A DNA stretch of 64,000 nt. It comes from Bacteroidales bacterium. Lineage in GTDB: Bacteria; Bacteroidota; Bacteroidia; Bacteroidales; VadinHA17. The notes under the pieces are model-generated. The model was not told where the DNA came from. It was given only the letters and a program-made list of their open reading frames with translations, and searched no databases. The translations under genes and the position numbers were made by a program. Shown one piece after another: positions 53,978-63,071 of this stretch. The stretch covers positions 21,948 through 85,947 of the forward strand of contig JALHSP010000109.1 of assembly GCA_022865305.1 (NCBI GenBank), read 5' to 3'. Within the stretch, counting starts at the first letter, position 1, and every line of letters begins with the position of its first letter.

Positions 53978-55291
53978 ATGATCAAACTGAAAACAAAGCT
54001 CGCATTGTTCAACCTGCTTTCAAAGCTGGCCTTTACAGCACTATTCCTGATATTCATGTCTTATATTATTGAAAGAATCAACCTGAGACAGGTTGATAAT
54101 AACCTCATCCAGAAAAGGGAACAGGTACTGGACCTGATAGCAAGGATTGGTATCGACCCATTTTTAACATCAGATTCAACTGATGCTTTCGGAAGCTATA
54201 ATATTCTTAAAGAGGAATTCATCAGCCTGGAGAGAGTTAACATGGAGGAAGACTGGAATTACATTGAGGTTACCAGCAGGTTGATTGAAGATGAAGAGAT
54301 AGCATACCGTGTACTTAATTACTCCTTCATGGTTGACGGGCAGAAGTACCTTCTTGAAATTGGAAATAGTCTTACCAGTATCCTTTATGCTAAACGGAAT
54401 ATCACAAAAGTTATTCTTGTCTTTCTGGTTTTTATAATTATTATAACCCTGCTGACTGACCTGCAATATAATCATTACCTGTTACGTCCTCTTGACAAGA
54501 TTATAAAAAAGCTAAAAGGAATCTCCAGCCCATCGCTTTTTGATAAGACCCCAGTCAGAACCAACACCTCTGATTTCTTTTCCCTCGACCATGCATTAAG
54601 AGAAATGATGGAGCATATTGATGAATTATTTCAAAAGGAAAAAGAGATCACAATTAATATCTCCCATGAGCTGCTGACGCCGGTCTCAGTTTTGAGAAGC
54701 AAGCTTGAGAACCTTCTCCTGAAGGAAGATATTGATCCGGCTATTTCTGAAAAGATTGAAGAATCGCTCAAAACCCTCCATAGACTTCAAAGTCTTGTAA
54801 ACTCATTATTGTTTATTGCCCGCATTGAAAGTCATCAATACCTCCGTGAAGAAACCATTGAAGTCAATGTAGTATTACAGGAGATTCTGAATGAGATCAG
54901 TCCGATAGCAGAAGATAAAGGTGTAATTTTAAAAGAAGAGTATATTCAGGATTTACGGTTTAAAGCAGCCAACAGGTCACTGTTCTTTTCAATGTTATAC
55001 AATGTAGTAAATAATGCTGTAAAATTTACTCCCACCGGCGGTGAGGTTATTGTAAAAAGCCTGTTTCAGCATGGTAGATATATTGTGACAATCTCCGACA
55101 CCGGAAGAGGTATGACTCATAGCCAGAAGAGCACCCTCTTTTCACGTTTCAAATCTAAAATTAATATTGGTGAGAACAGCACCGGAATCGGGCTGGCAAT
55201 AACTAAATCTATAGCCGATTTTCATAATATAGAGATATCTGTCACCTCCGAACCTGAAAAAGGGACAACATTTTCTTTTCTTTTTGCCTGA
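53978..55291 (+). CDS. Sensor histidine kinase (HisKA type)
   Basis: The 437-residue protein has two membrane spans (residues about 15-35 and 145-165, VILVFLVFIIIITLLTD) enclosing a roughly 110-residue periplasmic sensor. The H-box is TINISHELLTPVSVLRSKLE. The N-box is MLYNVVNNAVKFTPTGGEVI, the G boxes are ISDTGRGMTHSQ and STGIGLAITKSI. It pairs with the OmpR-type regulator. Signal unknown. Confidence 0.94.
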   Translation: MIKLKTKLALFNLLSKLAFTALFLIFMSYIIERINLRQVDNNLIQKREQVLDLIARIGIDPFLTSDSTDAFGSYNILKEEFISLERVNMEEDWNYIEVTSRLIEDEEIAYRVLNYSFMVDGQKYLLEIGNSLTSILYAKRNITKVILVFLVFIIIITLLTDLQYNHYLLRPLDKIIKKLKGISSPSLFDKTPVRTNTSDFFSLDHALREMMEHIDELFQKEKEITINISHELLTPVSVLRSKLENLLLKEDIDPAISEKIEESLKTLHRLQSLVNSLLFIARIESHQYLREETIEVNVVLQEILNEISPIAEDKGVILKEEYIQDLRFKAANRSLFFSMLYNVVNNAVKFTPTGGEVIVKSLFQHGRYIVTISDTGRGMTHSQKSTLFSRFKSKINIGENSTGIGLAITKSIADFHNIEISVTSEPEKGTTFSFLFA

Positions 55292-55321
55292 AAATTCATG
55301 AAATATTCATTTTAGAGGTTC

Positions 55322-55329
55322 TATATTTG
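55322..55329 (+). promoter_or_regulatory. -7 box of a candidate promoter
   Basis: TATATTTG matches the TAnnTTTG box and lies 37 bp before the ATG at 55367. No good -33 TTTG sits 19 bp upstream, so it may need an activator, such as the neighbouring response regulator. Confidence 0.4.
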
Positions 55330-55366
55330 TCCGATCAGAATTCATTTAAAAATAAAAATAGAACTT

Positions 55367-56203
55367 ATGAAAAAGTTATTCTTTGCATTATTTACTTCAG
55401 CCTTTATTGTGCTGTTATCTTCCTGCAGTGATAAAATTAATAATAACAATAATGAGCCAGGAAGGCTGGTCGTAAAGGTAACGGATGCCCCGTTCCCGAT
55501 TGACTTTATTGATTCTGCTGCTGTCACAATCATAAAAGTGGAAATCAGGAAAGCCGGCGATGGCATTGCTGATGGTAATCCGTTTATGGTAATCTTCGAA
55601 GATACTATCACGTTAAACCTCGTTGAACTGAGGAACGGGATTGTTGACGAATTGCTCGATATTGAAATTCCCCAGGGTAAATATGACCTTATAAGACTTT
55701 ATGTTGACAAGGCCAGCCTGAAAATAAAAGATGGCGATTCCTATAATGTCAAGGTGCCAAGCGGACAACAGACAGGGATTAAAGTTTTCATTGAACCTGC
55801 AATAAATGTTGAAGGCGGGCTCACCTCAGAGCTATTAATCGATTTTGATCTGTCACGGTCTTTCGTAATGAGAGGTAATCTTCACAAACCTTCCGGCATT
55901 AACGGATTTATTTTTAAGCCTGTCATAAGAGCAGTCAATAGCACGACAGCAGGACGGATAGCAGGAATGGTCACTGATACAGCAAAAATAAAAATAAAAA
56001 ATCCTACTGTCTGGGTAAAACAAGATACAGTGGTAGCAACCACAGTAGGTGATACTCTGGGACATTATGCAATAATTGGCTTACCTGCCGGAACATATTC
56101 GGTACATGCAACTAAGGAAAATTATGATACAGTTAGTTTTACAGGGGTAAAAGTGGTTGAGGGTAATCTGACAGTCCAGAACTTTATTTTGAAAAAGAAA
56201 TAA
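55367..56203 (+). CDS. DUF4382 domain lipoprotein with carboxypeptidase-regulatory-like domain
   Basis: The 278-residue lipoprotein has the lipobox VLLSSC. DUF4382 covers about residues 30-185 (GRLVVKVTDAPFPIDFIDSA, VELRNGIVDELLDIEIPQGK). The C-terminal domain is CarboxypepD-regulatory-like (AGMVTDTAKIKIKNPTVWVK, YAIIGLPAGTYSVHATKENY). The fold suggests a cell-surface or adhesive role. A clear rho-independent terminator follows, closing the 52-56 kb unit. Confidence 0.88.
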   Translation: MKKLFFALFTSAFIVLLSSCSDKINNNNNEPGRLVVKVTDAPFPIDFIDSAAVTIIKVEIRKAGDGIADGNPFMVIFEDTITLNLVELRNGIVDELLDIEIPQGKYDLIRLYVDKASLKIKDGDSYNVKVPSGQQTGIKVFIEPAINVEGGLTSELLIDFDLSRSFVMRGNLHKPSGINGFIFKPVIRAVNSTTAGRIAGMVTDTAKIKIKNPTVWVKQDTVVATTVGDTLGHYAIIGLPAGTYSVHATKENYDTVSFTGVKVVEGNLTVQNFILKKK

Positions 56204-56221
56204 GATGGACTTATGAACTGA

Positions 56222-56256
56222 AAAAAGATCCGTGTAGCAAGCGGATCTTTTTTTTC
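56222..56256 (+). terminator. Rho-independent terminator
   Basis: An 11-bp stem (AAAAAGATCCG at 56222-56232, CGGATCTTTTT at 56242-56252) with a 9-nt loop is followed by a T-run. It lies 19 bp after the DUF4382 stop and between convergent genes, so it could serve both. Confidence 0.9.
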
Positions 56257-56294
56257 AGAAGTATTTTTTTGTTCCTTTTGACTGTTAGTAAATA

Positions 56295-57491
56295 CTACTG
56301 TGCAATTTCAATCTTTTTCTTTTCCTTAAAGAAGAATATGAAACATATCAGCACCGCAACCGCAATATAAGCCGGCACATACCAGATATTCCTCCATTGG
56401 TACACCTGATCTACCGTATAGTAATTTGTTACAAAGCCTGAGAACCAGGTACCTATGAACATTCCTAATCCATAAGTGACAAAGGTGAATAATCCCTGCG
56501 CCGCATTCTTGATTCGTTCATTCGATTTCTTTTCAGTATACATATACCCGGTAACAAAAAAGAAATCATAGCAAACACCATGAAGAATAATGCCGGCATA
56601 CAACATCCAAAGATTTGCACCCATATTACCAAAGGCAAAGCAAAGGTATCTGAGTATCCATGCTGTCATTCCGATCATAAGCATCTTTTTTACTCCGATC
56701 CTGTTAAACAGAAAAGGTATGGCAAGGATGAACAAGGCTTCGGATATCTGCCCCATAACCATCTTACCTGCGGCATTCTCCATCCCTGACTGGTTCAGGA
56801 AAAGATTGGCAAATCCGAAATAGAATGAAAGTGGAATGCAAACAAATATGGCTGCAATGAAAAATATCAGGTATGGCCTGTCCCTGAACAATACCAAAGC
56901 ATCGATGCCCATGATCGATTTTGCCGAAGATGGCGTTTTACCCTGCGGTGGTGTGTCAGGCAGTACAAAACTGAACAATCCGAGGGCAAGTGATACAATA
57001 GCTGCCATGTAAAATGTCGAAGGTGTTTGCTCTATGCCGAGTATCGCTATCATGAATCCCGCAACAACCCACCCGGCGGTACCAAAGACCCTCACCAGCG
57101 GGAATTGTCTTCCCGGATCGGTCATCTGCCGGAATGCGACACTATTTGAAAGAGCAATTGTTGGCATGTAAGCCAAGGAATATAGTAGAATAATCCAGTA
57201 GAAAGGTCCGTTAGTTGTAATCCTGGAAGCAAGGAAAAGTAATATCGCCCCGAGGATATGTAACACCCCCATTACTCTTTGCGCAGCAAAAAAACGGTCT
57301 GCTACCATTCCGATAAAGAATGGTGAAATCATTGTAGCGATTGCCAGTGCACTGTAAGCTGCTCCAATCTGTATTCCTGTTGAATTCAGAAATTTAGTCA
57401 TAAAAGTTCCCATTGTCACATACCAGGAACCCCAGATGTAATATTGCAGAAACATCATGAATCCAAGGATTATGCTGATCTTCGGTTTCAT
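56295..57491 (-). CDS. MFS transporter of the nucleoside/sugar symporter (NupG-like) family
   Basis: The 398-residue protein has about 12 membrane spans. Its start KISIILGFMMFLQYYIWGSW and the motifs GAAYSALAIATMISPFFIG and VRVFGTAGWVVAGFMIAILG mark the nucleoside:H+ symporter-type MFS group. The C-terminus is FKEKKKIEIAQ. In Bacteroidota such genes commonly accompany Gfo/Idh/MocA and isomerase pairs and probably import the processed sugar rather than a nucleoside. It is divergent from the pair at 57700. Confidence 0.88.
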   Translation of the reverse strand: MKPKISIILGFMMFLQYYIWGSWYVTMGTFMTKFLNSTGIQIGAAYSALAIATMISPFFIGMVADRFFAAQRVMGVLHILGAILLFLASRITTNGPFYWIILLYSLAYMPTIALSNSVAFRQMTDPGRQFPLVRVFGTAGWVVAGFMIAILGIEQTPSTFYMAAIVSLALGLFSFVLPDTPPQGKTPSSAKSIMGIDALVLFRDRPYLIFFIAAIFVCIPLSFYFGFANLFLNQSGMENAAGKMVMGQISEALFILAIPFLFNRIGVKKMLMIGMTAWILRYLCFAFGNMGANLWMLYAGIILHGVCYDFFFVTGYMYTEKKSNERIKNAAQGLFTFVTYGLGMFIGTWFSGFVTNYYTVDQVYQWRNIWYVPAYIAVAVLICFIFFFKEKKKIEIAQ

Positions 57492-57699
57492 AGGATTTAA
57501 TAGTTTTAGAGTTTTTAACTAAATTTAAACTTTCAGTTATAATTTGGTTATAATTAACTGAATAATTTTCAATTTACAAATAGTCTGATAATTTTTTTTG
57601 ATTTTTCCTGTTTCTGTCGCAGGTATGGATCAGGTTTTATGTATTTTTATAATCTTATCTTCACTTAATGAGTGTAAATAAACCTAAAATCTTCTGATT

Positions 57700-59286
57700 A
57701 TGAAGCACGAAAATCTTCCTAACAAAAAGCACAAAGCAAATAATCTGTCAAGGAGAAACTTTCTGGGGACGACAGCCTCGGCTGCTGCTGCTTTCACAAT
57801 TATTCCACGTTATGTGATGGGAGGTCAAGGAAACACACCTCCGAGTGATCTGATTAATGTTGCGGGTATAGGTGTTGGCAGTCAGGGTGGCGGCGATATA
57901 CAACAGGTTTGCTCTCCTGATGTTCCTATAGTCAGACCACAAAGAAATAGCAATGGTACACCCATGACCAAGGAACAGATTGCTGCTCAGCAGGCAAGGA
58001 TGGCCGAAATGATGAAACGTAATCCTCCTCCGGGCGGACAGCCAGGAGGACAACCAGCCGGACAACCGGGCAGACAACCGGGTGGACAGCCTAATCCGAA
58101 TGCAGCGGTACAAATGGGAGCTGCAGGAAGCGGTAAAGTAATTAAGCTAGCTAACATTTATGCATTATGTGATGTGGATGCAGACTATGCCGGACATATT
58201 ATTAAAGGTTATCCGAAGGCAAAAGTATATACCGACTGGCGTGAGATGCTCGACAGGGAGAAATCGATCGATGCTGTTGTGATCGGAACACCGGATCATA
58301 ACCATGCATTAATTGCGGCTGCATATATGAGGGCTAAAAAACATGTTTATCTTGAGAAGCCAATGGCTAAAACCATTTATGAGTGTCGCAAGCTGGCAGA
58401 GATTGCCAAAGAGACAGGAGTAGTGACACAGATGGGCAACCAGGGACATGCCACTGAAGGCACCCGTAAAACAGTTGAATGGATCCAGGGAGATGTTATA
58501 GGTCGTGTCAGGGAGGTATTGTTGTCAACCAACCGTCCGATGGGATTCTGGCCACAGGGTGATATGAAAAGACCGGCAGGTACAACTCCTCCAAAGAATC
58601 TTAAATATGATATCTGGTTAGGGCCGGCACCCGAGAAACCTTATAATCCCGATGTATTGCATTTTAACTGGAGAGGTTTATGGGATTATGGAACCGGCGC
58701 AATGGGAGACATGGGAGCTCATATTTTTGATGCTCCGATATGGGCACTAAACCTTGGCATGCCTGCTAAAATCCAGGCAACCAGCTCACCGTATAGTACT
58801 GATTATATGCCTCTTTGTGAGCTTGTTACCTATGAATTTCCTGCCCGCGGGTATCTGCCTCCGGTAAAAATTACCTGGTGCGACGGTGGGTTAAGGCCTC
58901 CCCGTCCCGAAGGTCTGGAAGCTGGAAGGGCAATGAAAGATGCTACCTATATCGGCGATAAAGGTATCATTACTCACGGCAGTCATGGTGCAATGCCTGA
59001 GCTTATTCCAGCAGACAAAAACTTCAAAGGCCCTGATCCATGGCTCCCAAGAACAGGGAACATATTCGAAGACTGGATTGATGCTATCAGGAATGGTAAA
59101 AAATCGTGTAATGATTTTTCCATTGCTGCAAAATTAACCGAGATCATGCTGCTGACAAATATCGCTGTATTAAATCAAAGGGCTAATATTACTCTTGAGT
59201 ATGATGCTGTTAATATTAAGATCTCCAATCTCCCTGCAGCCGATAGCCTGTTCCACTACGAATACCGGAGTGGGTGGACGCTTTAA
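57700..59286 (+). CDS. Gfo/Idh/MocA family oxidoreductase with Pro/Gln/Gly insert, Tat-type leader
   Basis: The 528-residue protein has a twin-Arg leader (LSRRNFLGTTASAAAAFTII). The Rossmann start is VAGIGVGSQGGGDIQQ. A low-complexity insert of about 45 residues (PPGGQPGGQPAGQPGRQPGG) separates it from LCDVDADYAGHI. AVVIGTPDHNHALIAAAYM and HVYLEKPMAKTIYE carry the catalytic Lys of EKP. The substrate domain follows (GLWDYGTGAMGDMGAHIFDA). It is a second, diverged paralogue of the gene at 12722, paired with an isomerase 41 bp downstream. Confidence 0.92.
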   Translation: MKHENLPNKKHKANNLSRRNFLGTTASAAAAFTIIPRYVMGGQGNTPPSDLINVAGIGVGSQGGGDIQQVCSPDVPIVRPQRNSNGTPMTKEQIAAQQARMAEMMKRNPPPGGQPGGQPAGQPGRQPGGQPNPNAAVQMGAAGSGKVIKLANIYALCDVDADYAGHIIKGYPKAKVYTDWREMLDREKSIDAVVIGTPDHNHALIAAAYMRAKKHVYLEKPMAKTIYECRKLAEIAKETGVVTQMGNQGHATEGTRKTVEWIQGDVIGRVREVLLSTNRPMGFWPQGDMKRPAGTTPPKNLKYDIWLGPAPEKPYNPDVLHFNWRGLWDYGTGAMGDMGAHIFDAPIWALNLGMPAKIQATSSPYSTDYMPLCELVTYEFPARGYLPPVKITWCDGGLRPPRPEGLEAGRAMKDATYIGDKGIITHGSHGAMPELIPADKNFKGPDPWLPRTGNIFEDWIDAIRNGKKSCNDFSIAAKLTEIMLLTNIAVLNQRANITLEYDAVNIKISNLPAADSLFHYEYRSGWTL

Positions 59287-59327
59287 TATTATATTTACTT
59301 ACACATTAAATTAATTTACATATAAAA

Positions 59328-60407
59328 ATGAAATCTATCAACAAACTCTCAAGACGCAAATTCATTGGAAACAGCGCAGCAATTGCAGCGTTTTCTATGG
59401 TACCACTGAATTACTCCTGTAAGAGAACAGGAAGTGAAGCTTCATCCGGCACCACACCTAATTCAAAATTTGGTGGCGTTCAGATAGGCGCCATTACTTA
59501 CAGCTGGCGTAGTATGCCAGGTGGTGTTGAAAATATTATTAAGTATTGTAAAGAAACCGGTATCAGCTCAATTGAGTTGATGAGCAATGATCTGGAAGAT
59601 TATCTTGGTGCACCAAAGAATCCAAGAACGGGAATGTTCGGCCCGGGTATGGGTGGACAGCGTCCCGCTGGTAGCCCGCCTGCCGGTGCTGCACCTGGTG
59701 GTGCTCCCGGTGGTGGTTTTCCTCAACGCCGCGAAATGACACCTGAGCAGCAGGCCTCAATTGCTAAATTCAACCAGGATTTAAAGGAATGGCGGTTGTC
59801 GTTGTCCATGTCAAAATTTGAAGAGGTTCGAAAGATGTTCAGGGACTCCGGGATAGGAGTTCATATCGTTAAGTTCTCGCCAGCACGCTGGTCTGATGAG
59901 GAGATTGATTATGCCTTCAAAGCCGCAAAGGCAATGGGCGCAAAAGGTGTATGTGAGGAGATCGGTGAAGACGCTGTCAAAAAGCTTGGCCCGATTGCTG
60001 AAAAACATGGCATGTTAGCTATATTCCACAATCATATGCAATTTGCAACGGAAGGTTTCAGCTATGATCCGTTCCTTGTTGTTTCTCCTGCAGTGATGAT
60101 GAACTTTGACGCTGGCCACTTCTACGGTTCAACAGGTATACACCCGAATACTATTATCGAGAAATATCATGATCGTATCTTCAGCGTGCATCTCAAGGAT
60201 AAGACAGGCCCGGATGTTGAACCTCGCAATGAAAACCAGGTTTGGGGTCAGGGCCAGGTCCCGGTTGCAGATGTTCTCCTTTTAATCAAAAAGAACAAGT
60301 GGCCTATCTATTGCGATATAGAACTGGAATATGAAATAAAGCCATGGTCTGATGCTGTTAAGGAGGTCAAAACCTGCGTTCAGTACGCAAGACAGATTCT
60401 CATTTAG
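59328..60407 (+). CDS. Xylose isomerase-like exported protein with Pro/Gly insert
   Basis: The 359-residue protein has a Tat-type leader (LSRRKFIGNSAAIAAFSMVP) with a possible lipobox Cys in LNYSC. The TIM barrel (VQIGAITYSWRSMPGGVENI) holds ligand-type residues in LAIFHNHMQFATEGFSY and VMMNFDAGHFYGSTG. At about residues 105-140 a Gly/Pro/Ala-rich insert interrupts the barrel at the same kind of position as in its partner. It likely works on the keto-sugar made by the oxidoreductase upstream. Confidence 0.88.
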   Translation: MKSINKLSRRKFIGNSAAIAAFSMVPLNYSCKRTGSEASSGTTPNSKFGGVQIGAITYSWRSMPGGVENIIKYCKETGISSIELMSNDLEDYLGAPKNPRTGMFGPGMGGQRPAGSPPAGAAPGGAPGGGFPQRREMTPEQQASIAKFNQDLKEWRLSLSMSKFEEVRKMFRDSGIGVHIVKFSPARWSDEEIDYAFKAAKAMGAKGVCEEIGEDAVKKLGPIAEKHGMLAIFHNHMQFATEGFSYDPFLVVSPAVMMNFDAGHFYGSTGIHPNTIIEKYHDRIFSVHLKDKTGPDVEPRNENQVWGQGQVPVADVLLLIKKNKWPIYCDIELEYEIKPWSDAVKEVKTCVQYARQILI

Positions 60408-60449
60408 AGGCTCGCAAAGTTACATACTTCATTTATATAATTCCTTTAG

Positions 60450-60482
60450 AGCCATCTTCCTTATGCCGGAAGATGGCTTTTT
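60450..60482 (+). terminator. Rho-independent terminator
   Basis: An 11-bp stem (AGCCATCTTCC at 60450-60460, GGAAGATGGCT at 60468-60478) with a 7-nt loop and a T-run follows the isomerase stop. Its T-run overlaps the last bases of the convergent GH43 gene. Confidence 0.85.
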
Positions 60483-61488
60483 ATTCCTTAATACTTTGTT
60501 CTACCATTGGCCAGCCTTCATCATCCCAGTTAAGCTTATCTATAAGCAACTTCGATCTGCCCTGGTCTTTAGCATCATACCCGTGATAAATGATAAAGTC
60601 CTGTCCGTCAAAAGTATAAACTGCGTTATGCCCCACCCCGGGCCAGTCTTTGTTCCCTGTCAGTACGGGCGTCCCTCCTCCAAATTTCATATCCCTGCCA
60701 TTCCTGTCCAGATATGGACCGGTAATCTGTTCCGACCGGCCGGCCATTATTTTATAATTGCTTTCAATCCCCCTGCAGCAAAAGTCGAAGGACACGAACA
60801 GAAAATAAAATTTTCCTTTCTTAAACAGAAAGGGAGCTTCGATCGATCCCTCACCGGCATTTTTCTCATCTGTATAATAGTCGCGAGGACGTGCGGCGAC
60901 TGTATGCCACTCCTGGGGTTCGGCTACTTTAACAAGGCTCTGATCAAGCTTTACCAGTTTCATACCTTCCCAGAAAGAACCGAACACCAGCCAGGGGGTG
61001 CCCGAATCGTCAATCATAAGGTTGGGATCGATAGCATTCCACATATCACGGCCGGGAACCGATTGGACAACTTTACCGTGGTCTTCCCAATGGTAATCAG
61101 GATCGGCCGGATTAAGTGTTTTATTGGTGGTCACCCCAATACAAGAGGTGTTTTTCCCGAAAGCAGATACAGAATAATAAAGGTAATAAAACCCATTATG
61201 GAAGGAGATGTCAGGAGCCCAGGTATGACCCCTGTAACCAGGAATGGCTTCAACAGCCCATGCAGGAGCCTTTTCAAACACTTGCTTTTCCTTTTGCCAT
61301 TGCACCATGTCCTTTGATGACCACACAGATATACCCATACCGGTACAGAAAAGGTAGAACGTTTCAGCCTGTTTTATCATAACAGGGTCGTGCACCTGGA
61401 TCTTCTTTTCCTGTGAAAAGATACTGGCAGAGATCTGGAAAAGCAACAGAAAAATTACTAATATTTTAAATTTAAGTTTGTGATTCAT
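60481..61488 (-). CDS. GH43 arabinan endo-1,5-alpha-L-arabinosidase-like
   Basis: The start is at MNHKLKFKIL (61488); the frame is open to 61509. The signal peptide is ILVIFLLLFQISASIFSQ. The five-bladed propeller has the three catalytic acids in order: Asp in VHDPVMIKQA, Asp in NAIDPNLMIDD, Glu in GSIEAPFLFKKGKF. It includes RGHTWAPDISFHNGFYYLYY and the calcium/His site GVGHNAVYTF. It probably cuts arabinan; closest to GH43 subfamily 5 by these motifs. Confidence 0.92.
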   Translation of the reverse strand: MNHKLKFKILVIFLLLFQISASIFSQEKKIQVHDPVMIKQAETFYLFCTGMGISVWSSKDMVQWQKEKQVFEKAPAWAVEAIPGYRGHTWAPDISFHNGFYYLYYSVSAFGKNTSCIGVTTNKTLNPADPDYHWEDHGKVVQSVPGRDMWNAIDPNLMIDDSGTPWLVFGSFWEGMKLVKLDQSLVKVAEPQEWHTVAARPRDYYTDEKNAGEGSIEAPFLFKKGKFYFLFVSFDFCCRGIESNYKIMAGRSEQITGPYLDRNGRDMKFGGGTPVLTGNKDWPGVGHNAVYTFDGQDFIIYHGYDAKDQGRSKLLIDKLNWDDEGWPMVEQSIKE

Positions 61489-61628
61489 ATATACATAATA
61501 TTTTAACAATAAAGTTATACTATTTCTCCATTACTTTTTTACATGTTAATGAACCCGGATTTTAAAACCGGACTCTTTGTATTTCAAGATGGGAAATTGG
61601 CTTTAACGATTTCGTACAGGGGAGCTTA

Positions 61629-61671
61629 ACAACGGAAAGCCTTGCCGCTTTGCGTCAAGGCTTTCCGTTGT
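61629..61671. repeat. Perfect 16-bp hairpin abutting the tRNA fragment
   Basis: ACAACGGAAAGCCTTG (61629-61644) pairs perfectly with CAAGGCTTTCCGTTGT (61656-61671) over an 11-nt loop. It lies exactly after the 3' end of the minus-strand tRNA fragment and may be the old tRNA terminator (no T-run is present). Confidence 0.8.
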
Positions 61672-61717
61672 AGCGAGAGCGGGGATTGAACCCGCGACCT
61701 CATGATTATGAATCATA
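61671..61717 (-). tRNA. 3' half of tRNA-Met(CAU), no 5' half: att-site scar
   Basis: On the minus strand the anticodon arm (5-bp stem with loop TTCATAA), variable region AGGTC, T-arm (GCGGG, TTCAATC, CCCGC) and 3' acceptor strand TCTCGCT-A are intact. No D-arm or 5' acceptor strand exists beyond 61717. This is the classic attachment-site duplicate left when an element integrates into a tRNA gene. The intact tRNA should be at the other end of the element, beyond the right edge of this window. Confidence 0.85.
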
Positions 61718-61862
61718 TTTAACTAATTTCATATTGTTGATATTCTGCTTGTTACATAATTGACATTTGGATATATTTATATTTTTATATAATAATCCTT
61801 CTCCATAAATCCTTCTCTTGTTCGTATTAATATATTCTTTACGCACATATTTATAAAGTTAA

Positions 61863-62138
61863 AATTATGGGCATTCACCTGAAAAGGTTAGTAATAGTCT
61901 TATTGTGGTACTCGACAGGAAAGTAGTTTGTATTGATCTCTATGGTATTGAAGAGATTTACATGCATTACTTTCCAAAACTCCGTGATTCTGCTTTCAAG
62001 ATGGCGAATACCGCCAAGGAAAATAAGCTGGTTGATCTCCATGAGGCGTATTATAAAGTGCTTGATATTCTCGACAATTATGATACAGTTTTACTCCTTC
62101 CATCGGCTGCTAAAGGCTTACTGAAAGCGCTGTGCTAA
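61863..62138 (+). pseudogene. Unidentified gene remnant in the island
   Basis: The frame is open from 61863 after a stop, without ATG (first GTG at 61905), and stops at 62138. The sequence (VVLDRKVVCIDLYGIEEIYM, KLVDLHEAYYKVLDILDN) is amphipathic and protein-like but matches no family I know. The lack of a start suggests the 5' part was lost. Confidence 0.4.
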
Positions 62139-62241
62139 AAAATATCTACGGGGCTCCTTGCTCATCCTATCCCATCCCTAATGCTAGACATTGTTCTGAT
62201 TTTTTTGTAGTCGATCATGAATTGCTCGGTCGACTGTCGTC

Positions 62242-62403
62242 TTACTCCACATCTTCGTCCTCTTTAACTTGTTCAGTTCCTGGTGGCACCACAACCTTAA
62301 ATCGCAGACCCCTGTAGATCAATGATTTGCAGGGGTCTTTAAATTTCTTGTTGACGGAATTGGTGACGGTTTTTACAATATGCGCGTAATCAGATAAATA
62401 CAC
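62242..62403 (-). pseudogene. Possible short minus-strand gene remnant
   Basis: A 53-codon frame from a GTG at 62403 to TAA at 62242 encodes DYAHIVKTVTNSVNKKFKDP, then LRFKVVVPPGTEQVKEDEDV with an acidic tail. The sequence looks like the conserved end of a real protein, but it is too short to place and has no ATG. Confidence 0.3.
62306..62338. repeat. Inverted repeat
   Basis: AGACCCCTG (62306-62314) pairs with CAGGGGTCT (62330-62338) over 15 nt, then GTCTTTAAATTT. It overlaps the minus-strand remnant, so it may be either a terminator or part of that coding sequence. Confidence 0.4.
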
Positions 62404-62659
62404 AACATTTTCAAGATAAATTTTAATTAGTCAAGTAAAGATCGTACTCTAATTCTAATAAGACCTTATAGAAAACAGCAAGAGAATACTAATTAAATAA
62501 AATTGCATTTTATGTTAACAAGGAGTAATTTTGATATTGTTTGCTTCTGGTCTGATTATAATAATTGAAACGAAAATATCTCATTGTCATATTAAAAGAT
62601 GAAAGGGAAAAGAATTTAAGATTATTTGCAAAGTACATTTTAAAAGAAAAACCTTATAT

Positions 62660-63070
62660 ATGCGAACAACTGGTGTTGAAATTAACGGACTAGCAGCAAC
62701 ATTCGTTACAATTGAAGGAGAAAACGATGATATAAATTTATGTCATGAATTTTGTTCAAAAATTACTCTTGAAAATCATAAGGAAAGTAAATCAATCTGG
62801 GAATTCTGTGAGCTGATTAAATCAAAAATTGATTTAATCAATCCAAATAGGATTGGGATAATTGAAAGACAATCTTCTGGTGAATTTGCATCAGGTCCTT
62901 TATCATTTAAAGTGGAAGGACTCATACAATCATACCGATCTAAGAATGTTGAACTTATCAACTCGGCATCAATAAGAGCATTTTTAAAAAAGAAACAATT
63001 TACAATTTCTCCAAAATTCAAATATCAATTAAATGCACTAAACCTAGCATTATACCTTTTAAAAAAATAA
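62660..63070 (+). CDS. DUF3010-like RNase H-fold protein
   Basis: The 136-residue protein fits DUF3010 with acidic residues at the expected places: TTGVEINGLAATFVTIEGEN (first strand, Glu), NRIGIIERQSSGEFASGP (central Glu), FKVEGLIQSY, and VELINSASIRAFLKKKQF. The fold is related to RuvC/RNase H nucleases, but the nuclease activity of DUF3010 is unproven. It ends 1 bp before the kinase gene, so the two form a tight pair in the island. No signal peptide. Confidence 0.7.
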   Translation: MRTTGVEINGLAATFVTIEGENDDINLCHEFCSKITLENHKESKSIWEFCELIKSKIDLINPNRIGIIERQSSGEFASGPLSFKVEGLIQSYRSKNVELINSASIRAFLKKKQFTISPKFKYQLNALNLALYLLKK

Positions 63071-63071
63071 A

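Noticed and set aside
61863..62138. Intact small gene with a GTG start.
   Set aside because: The frame is open upstream without a start or ribosome site and the protein matches nothing; I treat it as a remnant.
62306..62338. Second att site or transposon end.
   Set aside because: A single inverted repeat inside a possible coding remnant, with no matching copy elsewhere in the window.
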